In this document: piece by piece, positions 9,867 through 18,232 of the stretch
Position numbering within the stretch: position 1 is the first letter of the stretch
Layout: every line of letters begins with the position of its first letter
Origin: Geminicoccaceae bacterium
GTDB lineage: Bacteria; Pseudomonadota; Alphaproteobacteria; Geminicoccales; Geminicoccaceae
Assembly (NCBI GenBank): GCA_025062095.1
Contig: JANXAZ010000019.1
Span: forward strand, 1-57,798
Length of the DNA stretch: 57,798 nucleotides
Reading direction: 5' to 3'
Position numbers and translations under genes: made by a program
Notes under the pieces: generated by a model
Database searches by the model: none
The model's input: only the letters and a program-made list of their open reading frames with translations
What the model was told of the DNA's origin: nothing

Positions 9867-11318
9867 TCAGTAAGCGCCGCGGCGCGAAAAGACGACGCGG
9901 ATGGTCATCAAGAGGATCGCAATGTCGAGAAGAAGACTCCAATTCTGAACATAGTACACGTCGAGATGCACTCTGCGTCGGAAGTCGAGCTGATTGCGGC
10001 CGCTCACCTGCCACAAGCCGGTGATACCGGGACGCGATTGCAAATAATAATCACGATACTCGCCGTAGGCTTCCACTTCCTCGGCGGTGACCGGGCGCGG
10101 CCCGACGAGGCTCATGTCGCCCTTGATGACGTTGAGGAGTTGCGGAAGCTCGTCCAGGCTCGTGCGCCGCAAGAAACGGCCGATCCTCGTGACCCGCGGA
10201 TCGTTCTTGAGCTTGCGATGGCGCGCCCATTCGGCGGCGGCGCGCGGATCGCGCTCGAGGATCGCCGCCAGTCGGCGCTCCGCGTCGGGGACCATGGTAC
10301 GGAATTTGAGGCAGGCGAAGGGACGTCCGTAGCGTCCGATCCGATGGTGTGGGAAGAAAATCGGGCGTCCGCTCGTCGCGACACAGGCCGCGAGCAAAAG
10401 GAAGAGAGGCCCCGACACCACGAGGAGCAGGCTCGCCACGATCAAATCGAAAGCCCGCTTGGCGAAGCGTCGGGCGCGCGATCCCAGATCCGGCGCCAAG
10501 CGCACCGCGGCGAGGTCGTGGTCGATCCGGTGCACGCGGTAGCGGCGCCGCCGCGGCAAGCCGCGCAGCGGCAACACGAGCTCGACGCCTCGGCAGATGC
10601 GGCTCAACCGATCGACGAAGGGTTCGAGGTTCGCGAACTCGTCGGGCTCGAGGGCGACGAAGACGCGGGCCTCGGGGAAGCGGCGAACGAGCGCGAACGG
10701 ATCCCGCAGGGGGAGGACCGGCAAGCTCCGGCCGCGCTCGATCGCGAGCGCGCCGCTCCGCTCGCCCCCGGGATCGACGAAGGCCATCGGCCGGAAGGTC
10801 GGCGAGGGGTCGTCGAGCAGCGCGCGGGCGAGCTCCCGCGCGTTCTGCCCGGTCCCGACGATCACCGCCGGCGACGACCACAGACCGCGGCCGACGAGCC
10901 AGCTCTTGGCGAGCCGTCGTCCGGCGATCAGCACGACCGAGCCGATCGCCCAAAACCCGAGCACGCTCGCACGCGGAGGTTCGAGCGCGAGGAAGAACAT
11001 CGCCGCCGCGTCGAGCGACAGCGCCACCGCGAAGCCGCCCAGGATCTCGGCCAGTTCCTGCCGGAAGGGGCGCCTCTCGGTATAATGACCGCTCGCTCGG
11101 AAAAAGAGCAGGAGACCGGCGACGAGTGCGAGGTCGACGGCCAGTCGCGCCGGCGCGAGCTGCGAGGCGGCGGCGAAATTCGGTCGGAGTTCCCAAATCG
11201 CCAGTGCGACCGAAAACCCGCCCGCGATCGCGAGCGCGTCGATCGCGGCCAGGAGTGTTTCTTTCGGGAACGGACGCGCATCGACAAACGCGATTGCATC
11301 CGCACGCGTCGTCGCCAT
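9867..11318 (-). CDS. Undecaprenyl-phosphate sugar-1-phosphate transferase (WbaP/exopolysaccharide initiating type)
   Basis: The enzyme starts a polysaccharide repeat unit by moving a sugar-1-phosphate from a nucleotide sugar to undecaprenyl phosphate at the inner membrane. The N-terminal half has about four hydrophobic segments and a Rossmann-like cytoplasmic region (VIVGTGQNARELARAL). The C-terminal catalytic domain begins with a hydrophobic hairpin after KRAFDLIVA and contains CLKFRTM, SLDELPQLLNVIKGDMSLVGPRP (in part) and RPGITGLWQVSGRN, all family signatures. The 483-residue length matches WbaP. The start is ATG 11318; no strong Shine-Dalgarno is seen there, so the exact start is uncertain, and the frame stays open upstream. 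The giant hydrolase follows downstream with its own candidate promoter. Confidence 0.9.
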   Translation of the reverse strand: MATTRADAIAFVDARPFPKETLLAAIDALAIAGGFSVALAIWELRPNFAAASQLAPARLAVDLALVAGLLLFFRASGHYTERRPFRQELAEILGGFAVALSLDAAAMFFLALEPPRASVLGFWAIGSVVLIAGRRLAKSWLVGRGLWSSPAVIVGTGQNARELARALLDDPSPTFRPMAFVDPGGERSGALAIERGRSLPVLPLRDPFALVRRFPEARVFVALEPDEFANLEPFVDRLSRICRGVELVLPLRGLPRRRRYRVHRIDHDLAAVRLAPDLGSRARRFAKRAFDLIVASLLLVVSGPLFLLLAACVATSGRPIFFPHHRIGRYGRPFACLKFRTMVPDAERRLAAILERDPRAAAEWARHRKLKNDPRVTRIGRFLRRTSLDELPQLLNVIKGDMSLVGPRPVTAEEVEAYGEYRDYYLQSRPGITGLWQVSGRNQLDFRRRVHLDVYYVQNWSLLLDIAILLMTIRVVFSRRGAY

Positions 11319-11739
11319 CGTCGTCGTTCGCGACTCGGGCGTTCCTCGGCTCGAGCGAGCGACCGTACCCGCACGGGTCCGCTTCCACTTCGAGCAGACT
11401 ACACGACCCGATGGTGATCGGTCAAAGATACTAGCGCATCCGGATATGTTGATCGCGCCCGACCTCTCGGAGGCGAACTCGATACTAAGAGATGAACGAG
11501 TCTCGTTCGCGTTCGTTTGTTTTTTGCTGCACCCGCGGGCGAGGCTCCCGGACGACGGCCCCGACGCCTCCGAGGCGACCGTGGCCTCGATGCCACTTCG
11601 GGGCCGCGTCCGCCGCCGCTCGCCCCCTCGCCCGGAGGAGAGCGTCCGCGCGCGGATGAATCGCGGCCCCTTCCTCCCCATCTGCGGAGATGCGAAAAGC
11701 CCGGATCGTCGGGTTGCGGCATTCAGGGGAGCGAGAGGG
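11319..11739. other. Intergenic region between wbaP-like gene and hsp20
   Basis: 421 bases between divergent genes with no convincing gene. It is less GC-rich than the surroundings. It contains a perfect inverted repeat GAACGAG-T-CTCGTTC at 11494-11508, followed on the plus strand by a T-rich stretch ending in six T. A weak heat-shock-like element is possible (GATGAA near 11655, then CCCCATCT near 11676, 15-base spacer). I do not see a ROSE-type RNA thermometer anti-SD near the hsp20 start. Confidence 0.4.
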
Positions 11740-12219
11740 ATGGACTTCAGATCGCTCATTCCGTTCGGTCGGCGCGAGCTCGCCGAAGATCCGTTCACGG
11801 CCATGCGCCGCGAGATGGATCGGCTGTTCGAGGAGATGACCAAGAGCTTCAGCCTCGTCCGCCCGGCTCTGGGCATGGGGCTGTTGGCGCCCAGGGTCGA
11901 CATGCGCGAGACCGAAACGGCGGTCGAGGTGCAGGTCGAGCTGCCGGGGGTCAGCGAAAAGGACGTCGAGGTCCAGCTCGCCGACGGCGTGCTCACCATC
12001 AAAGGCGAAAAGAAGCAGGAACGCGAGGAAAAAGAGCGCGGCTATTACCTCATGGAGCGCGCCTACGGTTCGTTCCTGCGCCAGATCCCGATCCCGGTCG
12101 AGGTCGAAGAGGACAAGGTCGAGGCCAAATTCGACAAAGGCGTGTTGACCATCACCTTGCCCAAGAAGCCCACCGCTGAAGGAAAGGCCAAGAAAATCGA
12201 AATCAAAACGGCGGGATGA
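11740..12219 (+). CDS. Hsp20/alpha-crystallin small heat shock protein
   Basis: A 159-residue ATP-independent holdase chaperone. A short N-terminal arm (MDFRSLIPFGRRELAED, then an amphipathic REMDRLFEEM helix) precedes the alpha-crystallin domain, roughly residues 50-145. That domain contains VDMRETETAVEVQVELPGV and ends with the classical FDKGVLTITLPK motif. The lysine-rich tail KKIEIKTAG is typical. I chose the ATG at 11740, preceded by GGGGAG 7 bases upstream; an open frame extends about 290 bases further out but does not resemble protein. It is monocistronic, closed by a strong hairpin terminator 31 bases after the stop. Confidence 0.95.
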   Translation: MDFRSLIPFGRRELAEDPFTAMRREMDRLFEEMTKSFSLVRPALGMGLLAPRVDMRETETAVEVQVELPGVSEKDVEVQLADGVLTIKGEKKQEREEKERGYYLMERAYGSFLRQIPIPVEVEEDKVEAKFDKGVLTITLPKKPTAEGKAKKIEIKTAG

Positions 12220-12249
12220 ACGGTTCTCTCGCCGACCCGCACCTTCGCG

Positions 12250-12274
12250 GCCGGCCGCCGAGGCCGGCTTTTTT
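12250..12274 (+). terminator. Rho-independent terminator after hsp20
   Basis: GCCGGCC (12250-12256), a five-base loop, then GGCCGGC (12262-12268) and six T (12269-12274). The T tract ends just before the stop codon of the convergent tag gene at 12278. Confidence 0.9.
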
Positions 12275-12277
12275 CTT

Positions 12278-12940
12278 TCAGCCGCTTCCTTCCACCGGCG
12301 AACCCGCCCCGGCCGCGGCGCGGACCTCGCCCGCGGGACAGCCGAGGACGTGGTCGTTCACCAGGCCCATCGCCTGCATGAAGGCGTAGATCGTCACCGG
12401 TCCGAGGAAGCGGAAGCCGCGCTCCCGGAGCGCACGGGCGAGCGCCCGGCTCTCGGGACTCTCGGTCCGCGCGACGAACTCGGCCCGGCTGTTCGGCCTT
12501 CGGTGACGGGCGGGATCGGGGGCGAACCGCCACACGAAGGCGGAAAGCGAACCTTCCCGCTCGATCAGGCCGCAAACCGCGCGGGCATTCGCGATCACCG
12601 CCTCGATCTTGCCCCGATGGCGCACGATCGCCGGATCGGCGAGGAGCCGGGCGATGTCGCTTTCGGCGAAGCGGGCGAGGGCGAAAGGTTCGAAGCCGGC
12701 GAAAGCGCGCCGCAAAGCGGCGCGCCGCGCGAGGATCAGCCGCCAGGACAGACCGGCCTGGAAGGTCTCGAGGCAGAGCTTTTCGAAAAGCGCGCGATCC
12801 TCGTACGCGGGTCGCCCCCACTCCCGATCGTGATAGCCCTCGTAGACCGGATCGCCCGCACACCAGAAACACCGCATCCGGCCGTCGGAACCCGGGACGA
12901 GCCCGTCGTCGGCGATGGTTCGCCCGATCATCGGTGCCAT
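12278..12940 (-). CDS. tag: DNA-3-methyladenine glycosylase I
   Basis: Removes 3-methyladenine from alkylated DNA by base excision. The family core is visible: MRCFWCAGDPVYEGYHDREWG with the zinc-binding cysteines, EDRALFEKLCLETFQAGLSW, the FLGPVTIYAFMQAMG segment, and a C-terminal NDHVLGCP that supplies the remaining zinc ligands. Length 220 residues, slightly more than the E. coli enzyme because of an N-terminal DDGLVPGSDGR stretch, which alphaproteobacterial homologues often have. ATG at 12940 or the in-frame ATG nine bases later (12931) are both possible. Convergent with hsp20. Confidence 0.95.
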   Translation of the reverse strand: MAPMIGRTIADDGLVPGSDGRMRCFWCAGDPVYEGYHDREWGRPAYEDRALFEKLCLETFQAGLSWRLILARRAALRRAFAGFEPFALARFAESDIARLLADPAIVRHRGKIEAVIANARAVCGLIEREGSLSAFVWRFAPDPARHRRPNSRAEFVARTESPESRALARALRERGFRFLGPVTIYAFMQAMGLVNDHVLGCPAGEVRAAAGAGSPVEGSG

Positions 12941-13044
12941 CGCAGCACCATTGTGTCATCGAGACGGTGCCGCCCGCGAAGCTGACCGGATCGCGGCCGC
13001 CGCCCATCTCGAAAGGGCATCGCGAACCAGGGGAGGGGGAGCCG

Positions 13045-14007
13045 ATGATCACCCGACGCCAGACGATGATCGCCACCGCCGGCCTCGCCGCGGCCGCGGC
13101 TCTGCCCCCCGGCTCGACCGCCGAAGCGGCGGCGCCCAAGCGCGGCGAGCGGCTGCCGGCCGTCTACCGGTTCGCGCTCGGGGAGCTCGAGGTCACGCTC
13201 GTCCACGACGGTCACGCCCGTCGGCCGCTCGATGCGAATTACGTCCGCAACGCCCCGCTCGAAGAGGTCCGCGCCGCGCTCGTCGAGGCCTTCCAGCCCG
13301 CCGATGCCGTCCTGAGCCCGTTCACGACCGTGGTCGTCAACACCGGCGCGGAGCTCGTCGCCATCGATGCCGGCAACGGCGATCTCGGCGCCCCGGGCAC
13401 CGGCCTGTGGCGGGCGAACCTCGCCGCCGCCGGCTATCGGCCGGACGAGATCGACGTCGTGATCGTGAGCCATTTCCACGGCGACCACATCAACGGCATC
13501 CGCCTCAAGGACGGCACGCCGGGCTTTCCCAACGCGCGGCTTCTCGTCCCCGAGGCCGAATGGGCCTTCTGGATGGACGACGGCCAGATGAGCCGCGCAC
13601 CCGAGGCGATGCAGGGGGCCTTCCGCAACGTGCGCCGGGTGTTCGGCCCCGAAGCGCAGAAGGTGGAGCGCTTTTCGGGCGAGCGCGAGCTCGTTTCCGG
13701 CGTCACGGCGGTGCCGGCCTTCGGCCACACTCCGGGTCATCACGCCTTCCGGCTCGCGAGCGGCGGGCAGAGCCTGCTGGTCTTGTCCGATGCCGCGACC
13801 AAGCCCGAGCTCTTCGTCCGCCGCCCGGATTGGCAGGTGATGTTCGACATGGACGGACCGCGCGCGGCCGAGACCCGCAAGAGACTCCTCGACATGCTCG
13901 CGACCGAACGGACGATGGTCGCGGGCTACCACTTCCCCTTCCCGGCCGTGGGCTACATCGCCCGCGAAGGAAGCGGCTACCGCTTCGTGCCGGCGTTCTG
14001 GACCTGA
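13045..14007 (+). CDS. Exported MBL-fold metallo-hydrolase
   Basis: A metallo-beta-lactamase fold protein of 320 residues. The N-terminus MITRRQTMIATAGLAAAAAL with an AEAAAP cleavage region reads as a twin-arginine-type signal peptide. The metal-binding motif HFHGDH (about residue 150) is intact, followed by a GHTPGHH segment and a C-terminal GYHFPFP histidine. The start at 13045 has a strong GGGGAGGGGGA upstream. It resembles generic periplasmic MBL hydrolases of quorum-quenching or lactonase type; the substrate cannot be read from sequence. Divergent from tag, with about 100 bases between the two starts. Confidence 0.85.
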   Translation: MITRRQTMIATAGLAAAAALPPGSTAEAAAPKRGERLPAVYRFALGELEVTLVHDGHARRPLDANYVRNAPLEEVRAALVEAFQPADAVLSPFTTVVVNTGAELVAIDAGNGDLGAPGTGLWRANLAAAGYRPDEIDVVIVSHFHGDHINGIRLKDGTPGFPNARLLVPEAEWAFWMDDGQMSRAPEAMQGAFRNVRRVFGPEAQKVERFSGERELVSGVTAVPAFGHTPGHHAFRLASGGQSLLVLSDAATKPELFVRRPDWQVMFDMDGPRAAETRKRLLDMLATERTMVAGYHFPFPAVGYIAREGSGYRFVPAFWT

Positions 14008-14266
14008 CCCCGAAAAGGCCACCCGCCGCGGCCGCCCTTCGGCCGGGCGCGCGCTCCGAAAAGGCGATCGCGGGGCCGCGGGCGAGCCCGGCCGCCGCGC
14101 GCGGGGATCGCGCGAGAGCGAGCCGCGAACCGCACGCGCCCGGTGCGGAGCGGGGCCCCGGATCGCGCGCCCGCCGCGGATCCGCGCTCGGGGAAGCGAC
14201 GGCATCGACCCGCGGGCCGCGCCGCGGGTATACGAGCCTCGTTTGAAACGACCGCGGGAGATCGCC

Positions 14267-14623
14267 TTGGCCAAGGACTATTTGGCACTCGAGCAGGAAT
14301 ATCTCGCCCGTTCCAAGGCCCTGCACCAGGCGGGCGGGGAGCCGGTGAAGGCTTTTCGCGCCCTCGTCCAGGCGGCGAGCCGAGACGGGGCGCTCACGCA
14401 CGCGCAAAAGGAGCTGATCGCGCTCGCGATCTCGATCGCCCTCCGCTGCGAGGGCTGTATCGTCTTCCATACGCGCGCCTGCGTGCGGCTCGGGGTCACC
14501 CGCGAGCAGATCCTGGAGACGATCGGGGTGGCGATCGAGATGGGCGGCGGGCCTTCTTCCGTCTACGGCGCCGAGGCCCTCGCCTGTTACGACCAGATGG
14601 TGGCGGCCGGCGCGGGCTCTTGA
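14267..14623 (+). CDS. Carboxymuconolactone decarboxylase/AhpD-like protein
   Basis: A 118-residue all-helical protein of the CMD family, which includes AhpD peroxidase partners. The CxxC active site is CEGCIVFHTRAC, followed by the usual GVTREQILETIGVAIEMGGG and Y..A segments. No ATG fits; the TTG at 14267 has GGGAG 6 bases upstream and is preferred to a TTG at 14243 without one. It is co-oriented with the MBL gene 260 bases upstream; that gap is GC-rich and I see no gene in it. Small redox role likely, not proven. Confidence 0.85.
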   Translation: MAKDYLALEQEYLARSKALHQAGGEPVKAFRALVQAASRDGALTHAQKELIALAISIALRCEGCIVFHTRACVRLGVTREQILETIGVAIEMGGGPSSVYGAEALACYDQMVAAGAGS

Positions 14624-14641
14624 GCGCGGCCGGTGCCGCGC
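14624..14641 (+). terminator. Hairpin directly after the CMD gene
   Basis: GCGCGGC (14624-14630), CGGT loop, GCCGCGC (14635-14641), starting at the base after the stop codon. It lacks a T tract, so intrinsic termination would be weak. Confidence 0.4.
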
Positions 14642-14653
14642 ACGGCCTTGCCT

Positions 14654-14697
14654 TTCCGTTCGCGCGTCGCGGCCGTTCCGTTCGCGCGTCGCGGCCG
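14654..14697. repeat. Perfect tandem duplication of a 22-bp unit
   Basis: Two adjacent identical 22-base copies (14654-14675 and 14676-14697), each starting TTCCGTTCGCG and ending GCGGCCG. They lie in the 165-base convergent gap between the CMD gene and fhcD. No coding role. Confidence 0.9.
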
Positions 14698-14788
14698 TCG
14701 CTCGGGACGCGGGCCGTGGCGGACGGCTCCGATCCGCTCGGTTCGCGAACGGTCGGGCCCGATCGGTGCTCGCGCGGACCGGGCGGCC

Positions 14789-15724
14789 TCACGGCGCCGC
14801 CGGTGGCGTCGCCGCGGCGAGCAGCTGGTGCAGGTGGAAATGATAGGGGCCGAGCGCGCCGCCGTAGTTCCCGGCGTCGACGGCCACGAGCCCGGAGGCG
14901 CGGCCGAGGGCGCAGGCCGCGCGAATGCCCTCGACCATGGCACGGGCGACCGAGGCCTCGTCGAGCCCGTCGATCACGATCTCGAGCACCGAGCCGACCT
15001 CGGGCGGCAGCGCGGAATCGGCCAAGAGCCCGCGCAAAGTCGGACAATAGCGGTGGTTGGTGGAGGCCGCGAGGCCCTTGTAGCGCGATCCCACCTTGGA
15101 TCCCGAGCGCACGATCCCGCCCGGGAAGGGCAGGATCACGTTCGGCACGCGGGCGATCGCGGCGACCGCCGCTTCCGCCGCGCGCAGGGCCGCTTCCGGC
15201 CGCTCGGCGAGGAGGAGGAAGTTGCCCCCGCCCACCCCCTTCGTCACCCCCACCCGGTCCTCGACCAGGAACTCGCCCTCCATCACGGGAATCCGCCAGA
15301 AGCGACGGGAGCCGATGCGCTTGCTCGTCTGATAGCCGTCGCCGAAGAAACGCAGGCTGCGACCCAAGGGCAGGGTGCGCTCGGCGTCGAGCCCCGACCA
15401 GGCGGCGGCGGTGGGACAGGTGAGCACGCATTGGCCCACGCGCTTGACGAGCTGGTCGGCGAGCCTCTCTTCGCTCGTCGCGAAGAACAGCACCGCCACG
15501 CCCGGCCGCTCGTCCGGGGTCTCGTGCGGGGCGAGTCGGCGCTCGATGCCCGCCTCGCAGCCACAGGCGATCACCGAAGTGGCGAAGCCGGTCGCGGTCC
15601 GCGCCGCGGTTTCCGCCCAGCTCTCGCTCTCGGCGGTGATCAGAAGGCGCGTGGCGCGCATCGGGAAGGCTTCGGCGAAGCTCGGCCGGACGAGCACGCC
15701 CGAAAGCTCGAGGGTCTCGCTCAC
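14789..15724 (-). CDS. fhcD: Formylmethanofuran:H4MPT formyltransferase subunit
   Basis: Catalytic formyltransferase of the bacterial Fhc complex, moving the formyl group from H4MPT to the methanofuran analogue in the cytoplasm. It is a close Ftr homologue of 311 residues. Recognisable stretches are SVIACGCEAGIE, the GDGYQTSKRIG segment, GVGGGNFLLL, PFPGGIVRSGSKVGS with YKGL, STNHRYCPTLRG, and the C-terminal NYGGALGPYHFHLHQLL. The start is the GTG at 15724, overlapping the fhcA stop as GTGA, so the pair is translationally coupled. fhcB and fhcC are not adjacent; they lie 12 and 15 kb away on the opposite strand. Confidence 0.97.
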   Translation of the reverse strand: MSETLELSGVLVRPSFAEAFPMRATRLLITAESESWAETAARTATGFATSVIACGCEAGIERRLAPHETPDERPGVAVLFFATSEERLADQLVKRVGQCVLTCPTAAAWSGLDAERTLPLGRSLRFFGDGYQTSKRIGSRRFWRIPVMEGEFLVEDRVGVTKGVGGGNFLLLAERPEAALRAAEAAVAAIARVPNVILPFPGGIVRSGSKVGSRYKGLAASTNHRYCPTLRGLLADSALPPEVGSVLEIVIDGLDEASVARAMVEGIRAACALGRASGLVAVDAGNYGGALGPYHFHLHQLLAAATPPAAP

Positions 15725-17415
15725 GGCGCGGTCGCTTCCTCGCGCGCGCGCGGAAGAGGCGGGGCGCCGCGGCAAGGGTGCACGACGACCTCCCCCGCTT
15801 CCGCGAGCTCGTCTTCGCCCAGAACGAAGCTCGACAGGCGCTGATCGCGGTAGCTTTCGAAGAACGCGCGGATCCGCGTCTCGATCGCCGGATCGAACTC
15901 GGGTCGCACGAGATGGACCGCCCCGCGCGGCTCCGGTTCGAGCACCTCGCCGTCGCGCACCACGAGCCGACCCCCTTTGAAGAGCAGATGCGCGCGCGCG
16001 AACATCCGCTCCCGATCCGGATCGTCGCGGTAGACGGCGACATCGGCCCGCGCCCCGGGCCCGAGATGGCCGAGCTCGCGCTCGAGGCCCAAAAGGCGCG
16101 CGGGTCCGGCGCGGGTCAGGATGGCGATCTCGAAAAGCGAATATTCGCGTCGGATCGAGGGCAGGATCGAAAGCGCGCGCGCCGCCCGCGGCAGGCGGGC
16201 GAAGGCGGCGTCGCGGAAATCCTTGTCCATGAGGAGCCGGACGAGTTCGGGATAACGGGTGAAGGCGGCTCCGTTGGGATGGTCGGTGGTGAGCGCGATC
16301 CGCCAGGGGTCCTCGACGAGCAAGAACAGCTCGAGGCCGATCGCCCATTGCAGGGCGTTGACGAAGCTCTTGTCCCGATAGCGGAAAGGGACGACGCCGC
16401 AGCCCGCCTCGCACTCGATGTCCATGCCCACCCAGCGGCGCGGATGCGCGTGCGCGGCGTTGCGGAACTGGGCCATGGTGTCGGCCGAAGCGGTCACGGT
16501 CTGGCCGAACATGACCTGGCCCACGTCCAGGCTCACGTTCGGGCAGGCGTTGACGAGTTCGGCGATCGCCGGCGCGGCGGAAGAGAAGCGCCGGGGGCCC
16601 TCGCTGCCGTAGGCGTGGAACTGCAGATGGGTGAGGTGGATCCGCCGTCCCTCCATGGCCCGGATGGTGGCGAGCGTGCTCGCCGCATTGCCCGGCACGC
16701 CCAGGTTGCAGCCGTGGACGTGGATCGGATGGGGCACGGCGAGCCGCTCGAGGGCATCGGAAAGGGCCAGGAGCACGGCACGGGGGGTGACGCCGTAAGG
16801 GGCGGCGCGTTCGTCGAGGTCGAGTCGGCGCTGACCGTATTTGAAAGCCGCGATGCCGCCCGGGTTGACGATCTTGACCGCGAGCGCTCCCGTCGCCCGC
16901 AGCGTCCAGCCGACGTAATCGGCGATCGCCTCCGCGCCCGCGCCTTCGGCCAACAAGCGCAAGAAGAAATCGTCGTTGCCGAGGAGCACGTAGGCGCCGC
17001 GGTCGACGAGCGGGATGTCCGCCATCTCGTGGTGCGCGGCGCGTGCGTTGGCGGGCGGCATGGCGGGCTCGAAAGCGGCCGTGTAGCCGAGCCGGGCGTA
17101 ACGGTAGCCGGTGAGAAAAGACGAGGGCGTGACCTCGCCGGTTCCGGCGCGGCGCCCGGGCCCGCGGCTTTCGCGACGGGCGCGGTGCTCCTCGGCCATG
17201 AGCAGCCGGGCGATGGCCACCTTGCCGCCGCCGATGTGGCTGTGCAGGTCGATCCCGCCCGGCATCACCGCGCAGCCCGAAACGTCGATGGTCTCGGCGG
17301 GCGTGCCGGGAGGCGGCTCCGGAACGATGCGGCCGTCCGCGATCCACAGGTCGCGCACCGCACCGTCGATACCGTTGAGCGGATCGAAGATCCGCCCGCC
17401 CGTGAGCCGGATCAT
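15721..17415 (-). CDS. fhcA: Formyltransferase/hydrolase complex subunit A (formylmethanofuran hydrolase)
   Basis: Amidohydrolase-type subunit that hydrolyses formylmethanofuran to formate and free cofactor. 564 residues, related to archaeal FwdA/FmdA. Near the N-terminus it shows MPGGIDLHSHIGGGKVAIAR with the metal-binding histidines, then EPAMPPANARAAHHEMADIP, HPIHVHGCNLGVPGN, IHLTHLQFHAYGSEG, and TDHPNGAAFTRYP. All are conserved in the family, so the metal site looks intact. The ATG at 17415 is used. The gene starts a two-gene unit fhcAD. Downstream overlap with fhcD is 4 bases; the upstream neighbour mfnB is divergent, 85 bases away. Confidence 0.97.
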   Translation of the reverse strand: MIRLTGGRIFDPLNGIDGAVRDLWIADGRIVPEPPPGTPAETIDVSGCAVMPGGIDLHSHIGGGKVAIARLLMAEEHRARRESRGPGRRAGTGEVTPSSFLTGYRYARLGYTAAFEPAMPPANARAAHHEMADIPLVDRGAYVLLGNDDFFLRLLAEGAGAEAIADYVGWTLRATGALAVKIVNPGGIAAFKYGQRRLDLDERAAPYGVTPRAVLLALSDALERLAVPHPIHVHGCNLGVPGNAASTLATIRAMEGRRIHLTHLQFHAYGSEGPRRFSSAAPAIAELVNACPNVSLDVGQVMFGQTVTASADTMAQFRNAAHAHPRRWVGMDIECEAGCGVVPFRYRDKSFVNALQWAIGLELFLLVEDPWRIALTTDHPNGAAFTRYPELVRLLMDKDFRDAAFARLPRAARALSILPSIRREYSLFEIAILTRAGPARLLGLERELGHLGPGARADVAVYRDDPDRERMFARAHLLFKGGRLVVRDGEVLEPEPRGAVHLVRPEFDPAIETRIRAFFESYRDQRLSSFVLGEDELAEAGEVVVHPCRGAPPLPRAREEATAP

Positions 17416-17500
17416 CGAGGCTCGCGCTCCCCCTCGCGTTGCGAGGCGGTCTTACCGGGGGTAGGGACCGCTCGCCAAGGAACCCCGCGAGGCCCCGCCC

Positions 17501-18232
17501 ATGCGCGCTCCGCCGCTCTTCCCTTTTCGCCCGGCGCTTCTCGCGAGCGTGGCCGATCTCGAAGAGGCCGAACGCGCGCTCGCGCTCGGCGCGGAGGTCC
17601 TCGATCTCAAGGATCCGCGCGCAGGCGCCCTCGGGGCCTGGGAGCCGCGACGGCTCGCCACCGCCGTCGCGCGCTTGCGCCATCGGGCGGTCCTGTCCGC
17701 GACCACGGGCGATCTGCCGATGGATCCCCGATCGTTGCGCACCGCCGCCGAGCGGATCGCGGAAACGGGGGTGGACGTGGTCAAGGTCGGCTTCTTCGCG
17801 AACGAGGGACGAGAAGCGGTTCTGCGCGCTCTCGCTCCCCTCGCCGCGGCGGGCTTTCGCCTGGTCGCGGTGCTCATGGCCGATCGCCGGCCCGATCTCT
17901 CCGATCTCGCTCCTTTCGCGGAGGCCGGGTTCGCGGGCGTGATGCTCGATACCGCGGACAAGACCGGAGGCGGGCTGCGGGCGCGTCTCGACGAGGCGGC
18001 CCTCGCCCGTTTCGTGCGGGAAGCTCGGGATCTCGGTCTTCTGTGCGGGCTCGCGGGCTCGCTGGGGCTCGCCGACATCGCCCCGCTCGCCCGGCTCGGT
18101 CCGGATTATCTCGGCTTTCGCGGCGCGCTGTGCGGCGGGGCGCGCACCGATCGTCTCGATCCCGGGGCGTTCCGGCGGGTGCGCGCCGAACTCGCGGCCG
18201 CGCGCGGAGAAGCGGTTCGCCTCTCGGGCTGA
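17501..18232 (+). CDS. mfnB: (5-formylfuran-3-yl)methyl phosphate synthase
   Basis: TIM-barrel enzyme (DUF556) that makes the furan precursor of methanofuran from two glyceraldehyde-3-phosphate. 243 residues. The Schiff-base-type lysines expected for the family are visible in EVLDLKDPRAGALGAW, VVKVGFF and MLDTADKTGG, as is LAGSLGLADI near the phosphate-binding end and the terminal DYLGFRGALCGG.R. ATG at 17501, with GAGG 8 bases upstream. It stands alone on the plus strand between fhcAD and mfnF-like genes, and its last 127 bases are antisense to the 3' end of the mfnF-like gene. Confidence 0.9.
   Translation: MRAPPLFPFRPALLASVADLEEAERALALGAEVLDLKDPRAGALGAWEPRRLATAVARLRHRAVLSATTGDLPMDPRSLRTAAERIAETGVDVVKVGFFANEGREAVLRALAPLAAAGFRLVAVLMADRRPDLSDLAPFAEAGFAGVMLDTADKTGGGLRARLDEAALARFVREARDLGLLCGLAGSLGLADIAPLARLGPDYLGFRGALCGGARTDRLDPGAFRRVRAELAAARGEAVRLSG

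Noticed and set aside
4348-9873. A plus-strand open frame of about 1840 codons opposite the giant hydrolase
   Set aside because: The minus-strand frame has clear Ig-like repeats and enzyme motifs; this one is low-complexity shadow sequence.
11399-11722. 107-codon minus-strand frame upstream of hsp20
   Set aside because: Arg/Gly/Pro-rich translation, no ribosome site, covers the likely hsp20 promoter region.
11640-11739. ROSE-type RNA thermometer in the hsp20 leader
   Set aside because: No pyrimidine-rich anti-Shine-Dalgarno with the UUGCU pattern is found next to the GGGGAG site.
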